From Paracoccaceae bacterium (GTDB lineage: Bacteria > Pseudomonadota > Alphaproteobacteria > Rhodobacterales > Rhodobacteraceae): a stretch of DNA of 9,841 bases. Both the position numbers and the translations under genes were made by a program. The notes below the pieces were generated by a model. The model had not been told where the DNA came from. It searched no databases and saw nothing but the letters and a program-made list of their open reading frames with translations. Positions within the stretch are counted from its first letter, which is position 1. Every line of letters starts with the position of its first letter. This document shows, one piece after another, positions 6,897 to 9,841 of this stretch. The stretch covers positions 1 to 9,841 of the forward strand of contig JANSYB010000037.1 in NCBI GenBank assembly GCA_024742655.1, given 5' to 3'.

Positions 6897-7676
6897 ATGG
6901 TACAACTGACGCTTCCCAAGAACTCCCGGATCACCAAGGGCAAGACGTGGCCCAAACCGCAGGGCGCGAACAACCTGCGCAAATTCCAGATCTATCGCTG
7001 GAACCCGGATGACGGGGAAAACCCGCGCGTGGACACGTATTTCATCGACATGGACAAATGCGGGCCCATGGTTCTGGATGCGCTCATCAAGATCAAGAAC
7101 GAGATCGATCCGACGCTGACGTTCCGCCGGTCGTGCCGCGAGGGGATCTGCGGATCCTGCGCGATGAACATCGACGGGATCAACACGCTGGCCTGCATCT
7201 ACGGGCTGGACGAGATCAAGGGCGATGTGAAGATCTATCCGCTGCCGCACATGCCGGTGGTCAAGGATCTGATCCCGGACCTGACGCATTTCTACGCGCA
7301 GCATGCGTCTATCATGCCATGGCTGGAAACCAAGACGAACCGCCCGGCCAAGGAATGGAAGCAATCGATCGAGGACCGTTCCAAGCTTGATGGTCTTTAT
7401 GAATGCGTGATGTGTGCATCCTGCTCGACCTCCTGCCCCAGCTACTGGTGGAACGGGGACAAGTATCTTGGCCCGGCGGCCTTGCTGCATGCCTATCGCT
7501 GGATCATCGACAGCCGGGACGAGGCGACGGGCGAACGGCTGGACGATCTGGAAGATCCGTTCAAGCTTTATCGTTGCCACACGATCATGAACTGCACCAA
7601 GACCTGTCCCAAGGGTCTGAACCCCGCCAAGGCGATCGCAGAGATCAAGAAGATGATGCTGGAACGCGCGGTCTGA
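6897..7676 (+). CDS. sdhB: Succinate dehydrogenase iron-sulfur subunit (SdhB)
   Basis: The 259-residue electron-transfer subunit of complex II, carrying electrons from FAD in SdhA to ubiquinone at the SdhCD anchor. All cluster ligands are visible: Cys80, Cys85, Cys88 and Cys100 for [2Fe-2S] ([12 protein letters not shown]); Cys170, Cys173, Cys176 and Cys237 for [4Fe-4S]; and Cys180, Cys227 and Cys233 for [3Fe-4S] ([11 protein letters not shown] and [17 protein letters not shown]). Length is normal for the family. A strong purine-rich ribosome binding site (AAAGGAAAAGG, 6878-6888) lies 8 nt before the ATG, better than those of the genes just upstream, which would help keep SdhB in step with SdhA despite the intervening genes. 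It is the last gene of the operon and converges on the marR-type gene. Confidence 0.98.
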   Translation: MVQLTLPKNSRITKGKTWPKPQGANNLRKFQIYRWNPDDGENPRVDTYFIDMDKCGPMVLDALIKIKNEIDPTLTFRRSCREGICGSCAMNIDGINTLACIYGLDEIKGDVKIYPLPHMPVVKDLIPDLTHFYAQHASIMPWLETKTNRPAKEWKQSIEDRSKLDGLYECVMCASCSTSCPSYWWNGDKYLGPAALLHAYRWIIDSRDEATGERLDDLEDPFKLYRCHTIMNCTKTCPKGLNPAKAIAEIKKMMLERAV

Positions 7677-7721
7677 CCGCCGCGCATATTCCAAAAATCA
7701 CGCCGGCCGTGCGAAATCAGC

Positions 7722-7737
7722 GCTGAGAACTCTCAGC
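7722..7737. terminator. Possible bidirectional terminator hairpin
   Basis: GCTGAG (7722-7727), loop AACT, CTCAGC (7732-7737) form a perfect 6-bp stem between the convergent sdhB and MarR genes, overlapping the MarR stop codon (7733-7735). There is no real U-tract on either strand, so termination may need Rho or the hairpin may mainly protect 3' ends. A smaller inverted repeat, CACG/CGTG (7699-7711), lies just upstream. Confidence 0.4.
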
Positions 7738-8194
7738 CTGATTGCCGGTCTGGCTGCGCCTGATCCAGAAGGTTCAGCAGATCAGCCATGCGTTCCAGTT
7801 GCCCCGGTTTGGCGCGGGGGCGCAGAAACCCTGAAATCGCGTCACCGTGGGCACGCTCCATTTGGCGGCGGGTCTGTCGTCCGGCACCCGTGATACGAAT
7901 CAGCTTTGAGCGTTTGTCGCCGGGGTTGGGCATGCGTTCAATCAGGTCTTGCCGCTCCATCCGGTCCAGCATTCGGGACACGGCATATTGCGGCATCGTA
8001 AGGCGCTCTTCCAGCGCCTTGGCCGTCAATCCACCACCGATTGCATCCCCGTCAAGCACACCAAGAGCTTCGAAAATATCCAGCGTGGGCAGGCCCGCGG
8101 TTTTCAGCATGGCGTCCAGATGGCGGCGGCCGCGCTCATAACTTCGGGTCAGTGCGGCCCAGGCCGCCAGTTCCTGTTCGGTCGGATCAGACAT
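7733..8194 (-). CDS. MarR-family transcriptional regulator
   Basis: A 153-residue winged helix-turn-helix protein, read from ATG at 8194 (MSDPTEQELAAW) to TGA at 7735. Visible parts are an N-terminal helical dimer region, LTAKALEERLTMPQYAVSRM (56-75) as the helix-turn-helix, the recognition-helix continuation DRMERQDLIERM, and the wing NPGDKRSKLIRIT (90-102) with the typical D-x-R (Asp93, Arg95). The frame stays open to 8320, but a start at 8194 fits the family length and the promoter placed right before it; the extra 42 residues would include low-plausibility sequence (CTCIYNIDM). It is divergent from creD and convergent with sdhB. The palindrome in its own promoter points to autoregulation. 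Its ligand and other targets are unknown; creD, 145 bp away, is the obvious candidate. Confidence 0.9.
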   Translation of the reverse strand: MSDPTEQELAAWAALTRSYERGRRHLDAMLKTAGLPTLDIFEALGVLDGDAIGGGLTAKALEERLTMPQYAVSRMLDRMERQDLIERMPNPGDKRSKLIRITGAGRQTRRQMERAHGDAISGFLRPRAKPGQLERMADLLNLLDQAQPDRQSG

Positions 8195-8200
8195 ATCAAT

Positions 8201-8229
8201 ATTATAAATGCAAGTGCATTGGAAATCAA
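8201..8229 (-). promoter_or_regulatory. Promoter of the MarR-family gene (near consensus, leaderless)
   Basis: On the minus strand, TTGATT (8229-8224) and TATAAT (8206-8201) are separated by exactly 17 bp, a near-consensus sigma-70-type promoter. Only 6 nt separate the -10 box from the ATG at 8194, so transcription should start at or beside the start codon and give a leaderless mRNA. No ribosome binding site is seen, which agrees with that reading. Confidence 0.7.
8207..8220. promoter_or_regulatory. MarR-type operator palindrome between -35 and -10
   Basis: AATGCA-AG-TGCATT is an inverted repeat with perfect 6-bp half-sites and a 2-bp centre. It sits entirely in the spacer between the -35 and -10 boxes of the MarR promoter, directly against the -10 box. 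Bound protein there would exclude RNA polymerase, the usual arrangement for MarR autorepression. A degenerate relative, GCACTGCAT, occurs at 8292-8300 nearer creD. Confidence 0.6.
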
Positions 8230-8250
8230 TGACCGCGCAAGATGTCATCC

Positions 8251-8268
8251 TGCACGAGTTTTGCACGA
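8251..8268. repeat. Two TGCACGA direct repeats, 11-bp period
   Basis: TGCACGA occurs at 8251-8257 and 8262-8268, one helical turn apart, in the gap between the MarR gene and creD and about 70-90 bp before the creD start. The spacing would put both copies on the same DNA face, as for a regulator binding direct repeats. No clear -35/-10 pair for creD was found near it. It may be chance. Confidence 0.3.
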
Positions 8269-8338
8269 TTGCGCCGGGGGAACTGCGCGAGGCACTGCAT
8301 AGCAAGGACGCGGCACTCATCAGGAAAAGGAATTTCCC

Positions 8339-9766
8339 ATGCTACGTTCACCCGGATTGCGCTTCATCATCGTGGGGCTGCTTGTGTTTCTCATGACGAT
8401 CCCCGTTTTCTTCGTCGGCTCCATCATCGACGCCCGGGCCGACTATAACCGTCAGACGCTCAGTTCCGTCGGTCAGGAATGGGGCGGTCAGCAGCTATTG
8501 TCCGGCCCCGTTCTGGTGGTCCCGGTGGAGGAAACCGTAACGGTTCGCGAACGGCGCGAGGTCATCGATCCGTTGACAGGAGTGCAGAGGCTCGATGCCG
8601 ATGAAAAGCCGGTCTTTCGGCTGGTCGACGTCGAAAAGACCCTGCGCCGCCAACCGGTCTACATCTATCCCGGCGTGCTGGACATGACGCTCGACAAATC
8701 GACCGAGATCCGCAGCCGGGGCATCTTCCACGTGCCGGTCTACAGCACAAAGGGCGAGATCGCCTTCGGTTTTCCGGCAGAAGCGGCGGAAACGGCACTC
8801 AGCGGCAGGGAGGTGCTGCTGTGGGATGAGGCGGAAATCCGTGTCACGGTGTCGTCCAACCGGGCGCTGCGCGGCGAGACCCGCCTTCTGGCGGGCAGCC
8901 GCGAGTTGCGCATGGAACCGATGGCCGGCGGCGCCCGGCAAACCGGTGGTATCCGCGCAGCCACGGGCGACCCGCGCCAGATCGGCAGCTATGCCCTGTC
9001 GCTTGGGTTCAATGGGGCGGAATCGCTTTCCTTGACACCGGTGGGCAGGGAAACGCGCGTAACGCTACGGTCGGACTGGCCGCACCCGGAATTTCACGGC
9101 GCTTTCCCGCCCGATGCGCATGAGGTGCATGAGGACGGGTTCAAGGCGACCTGGATCATTCCGCACCTTGCGCGCCCTTTGCCACAGGTTTCACGCGAGG
9201 ATCAGGACAGTGTCGCCCGCCGCGACAGCAGTTTTGGTGTGCGCCTCTATCAACCCAATGATTTTTATCAGAAAGCCTATCGTGCGGCGCGTTATGGCGT
9301 GCTGTTCATCGGCCTGACCTTTCTGACCATTTTCCTCGTCGAGGGACAGACGAAGCGGCCCACCCACCCGGTGCAGTATATCCTGATCGGTCTGGCGCAA
9401 TCGGCCTTCTTTCTGCTGATGCTGGCGCTGGCCGAGCAGGTGGGCTTTGGTATGGCATATCTTGTGGCAGGCTCGGCAACAGTAGGCCTTGTAACCGCCT
9501 TTGCCGCGATGGCACTGAAACTGGGCAGGCGAACACTGATCTTGGGCGTGCTGCTTGCGGCGCTCTACGGGGTTCTGTACCTGATTCTGCGCATGGCGGA
9601 TTATGCACTTCTGGCGGGCTCGATCCTGCTTTTCGGCGCAATCGCCGGCACCATGTTCGCCACCCGTAACGAGAACTGGTACGGAGAGCCGCGCAATGGC
9701 CCGCGCCGCGGCTGGTTCCGCCGGCCCGAGGCCAGAACGCCGCCTGAACCGGCGCGGCAGGAATAG
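8339..9766 (+). CDS. creD: CreD-family inner membrane protein
   Basis: A 475-residue membrane protein. One N-terminal transmembrane helix (about 9-31) is followed by a large, probably periplasmic domain (about 32-318) and a cluster of about five C-terminal helices (321-336, 346-369, 371-393, 397-416 and 421-441). Family-typical blocks include RQPVYIYPG, FKATWIIPHLARPLP, YQKAYRAARYGVLFIGLTF and HPVQYILIGLAQ. The length agrees with CreD proteins, usually about 440-470 residues. E. coli CreD (Cet) is controlled by the CreBC two-component system and affects colicin E2 tolerance and envelope integrity; its biochemical role is unsettled. No creB or creC is visible; a divergent MarR-family gene sits upstream instead. 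AGGAAAAGGAA (8322-8332) gives a strong ribosome binding site, 6 nt before the ATG. The C-terminal tail is basic and proline-rich. Confidence 0.93.
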   Translation: MLRSPGLRFIIVGLLVFLMTIPVFFVGSIIDARADYNRQTLSSVGQEWGGQQLLSGPVLVVPVEETVTVRERREVIDPLTGVQRLDADEKPVFRLVDVEKTLRRQPVYIYPGVLDMTLDKSTEIRSRGIFHVPVYSTKGEIAFGFPAEAAETALSGREVLLWDEAEIRVTVSSNRALRGETRLLAGSRELRMEPMAGGARQTGGIRAATGDPRQIGSYALSLGFNGAESLSLTPVGRETRVTLRSDWPHPEFHGAFPPDAHEVHEDGFKATWIIPHLARPLPQVSREDQDSVARRDSSFGVRLYQPNDFYQKAYRAARYGVLFIGLTFLTIFLVEGQTKRPTHPVQYILIGLAQSAFFLLMLALAEQVGFGMAYLVAGSATVGLVTAFAAMALKLGRRTLILGVLLAALYGVLYLILRMADYALLAGSILLFGAIAGTMFATRNENWYGEPRNGPRRGWFRRPEARTPPEPARQE

Positions 9767-9780
9767 CGCGAGAGGGGCGG

Positions 9781-9841
9781 TCAGCCGCGGTCGAACAGGA
9801 TGAACGCCACCCCGGCAATGACGATTGCCCCGCCGATCATC
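9781..9841 (-). CDS. C-terminal tail of a membrane protein, probably an EamA/DMT-type transporter
   Basis: Read from the right edge on the minus strand, the last visible residues are MIGGAIVIAGVAFILFDRG, followed by TGA (9783-9781). The glycine-rich hydrophobic pattern IGGAxVIAGVAF is typical of the last transmembrane helix of EamA-domain drug/metabolite transporters. Only 19 residues are inside the window, so the family is a guess and the methionine is not necessarily a start. It converges on creD with a 14-bp gap that holds no clear terminator. Confidence 0.5.
   Translation of the reverse strand, partial: MIGGAIVIAGVAFILFDRG

Noticed and set aside
8229..8396. A plus-strand 55-codon frame (MTAQDVILHEFC...) between the MarR gene and creD, with a GGAA stretch before it.
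   Set aside because: It overlaps the creD start by 58 bp in another frame, ends in cysteine-, serine- and tryptophan-rich sequence, and covers the operator-like region. It is most likely a chance frame.

Overview
The window is GC-rich and densely coded, and it looks like the chromosome of an alphaproteobacterium, most likely a marine Rhodobacterales (Roseobacter-type) species. That placement rests on gene content and protein sequence, recognised from family knowledge with no database search: an ethylmalonyl-CoA-pathway mesaconyl-CoA hydratase, a DUF1194 protein and an alphaproteobacterial succinate dehydrogenase operon lie in a row.

Left part (1-1461): the 3' portion of the mesaconyl-CoA hydratase gene (mch), which begins outside the window, then an exported DUF1194 protein with a von Willebrand-type metal-binding motif. 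The 162-bp gap before sdhC (1462-1623) is the main regulatory region. It holds two identical palindromic sites 20 bp apart, an AT-rich promoter-like stretch and a perfect 7-bp hairpin in the presumed sdhC leader.

Middle (1624-7676): the succinate dehydrogenase (respiratory complex II) operon, with the order sdhC, sdhD, sdhA, then three non-Sdh genes, then sdhB. The three inserted genes are a class I SAM-dependent methyltransferase, a small lipoprotein, and a 518-residue protein that appears to join a PAPS-type sulfotransferase to a CgeB-like glycosyltransferase. All face the same way with gaps from overlap to 26 bp, so they are probably co-transcribed with sdh. They separate the flavoprotein gene from the iron-sulfur gene by about 2.7 kb. 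All four Sdh subunits keep their heme, quinone, FAD and Fe-S residues and look functional. A strong GC hairpin lies about 70 nt before sdhB.

Right part (7733-9841): a MarR-family regulator on the minus strand converges on sdhB. Its promoter is unusually readable (TTGATT, 17 bp, TATAAT). It has a palindrome between the -35 and -10 boxes and lies so close to the start codon that the mRNA should be leaderless. Divergent from it is creD, an inner-membrane protein of the CreD family. At the right edge is the C-terminal tail of a minus-strand membrane protein, probably an EamA/DMT-type transporter.

Working together: the ethylmalonyl-CoA pathway delivers C4 carbon to the TCA cycle as succinyl-CoA, and Sdh oxidises the resulting succinate, so mch next to sdh makes metabolic sense. 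The methyltransferase and sulfotransferase-glycosyltransferase do not fit that chemistry and look like glycan or surface-molecule tailoring enzymes carried in a housekeeping operon. No RNA genes, insertion sequences or CRISPR arrays were seen, and no stretch over 300 bp lacks a gene.
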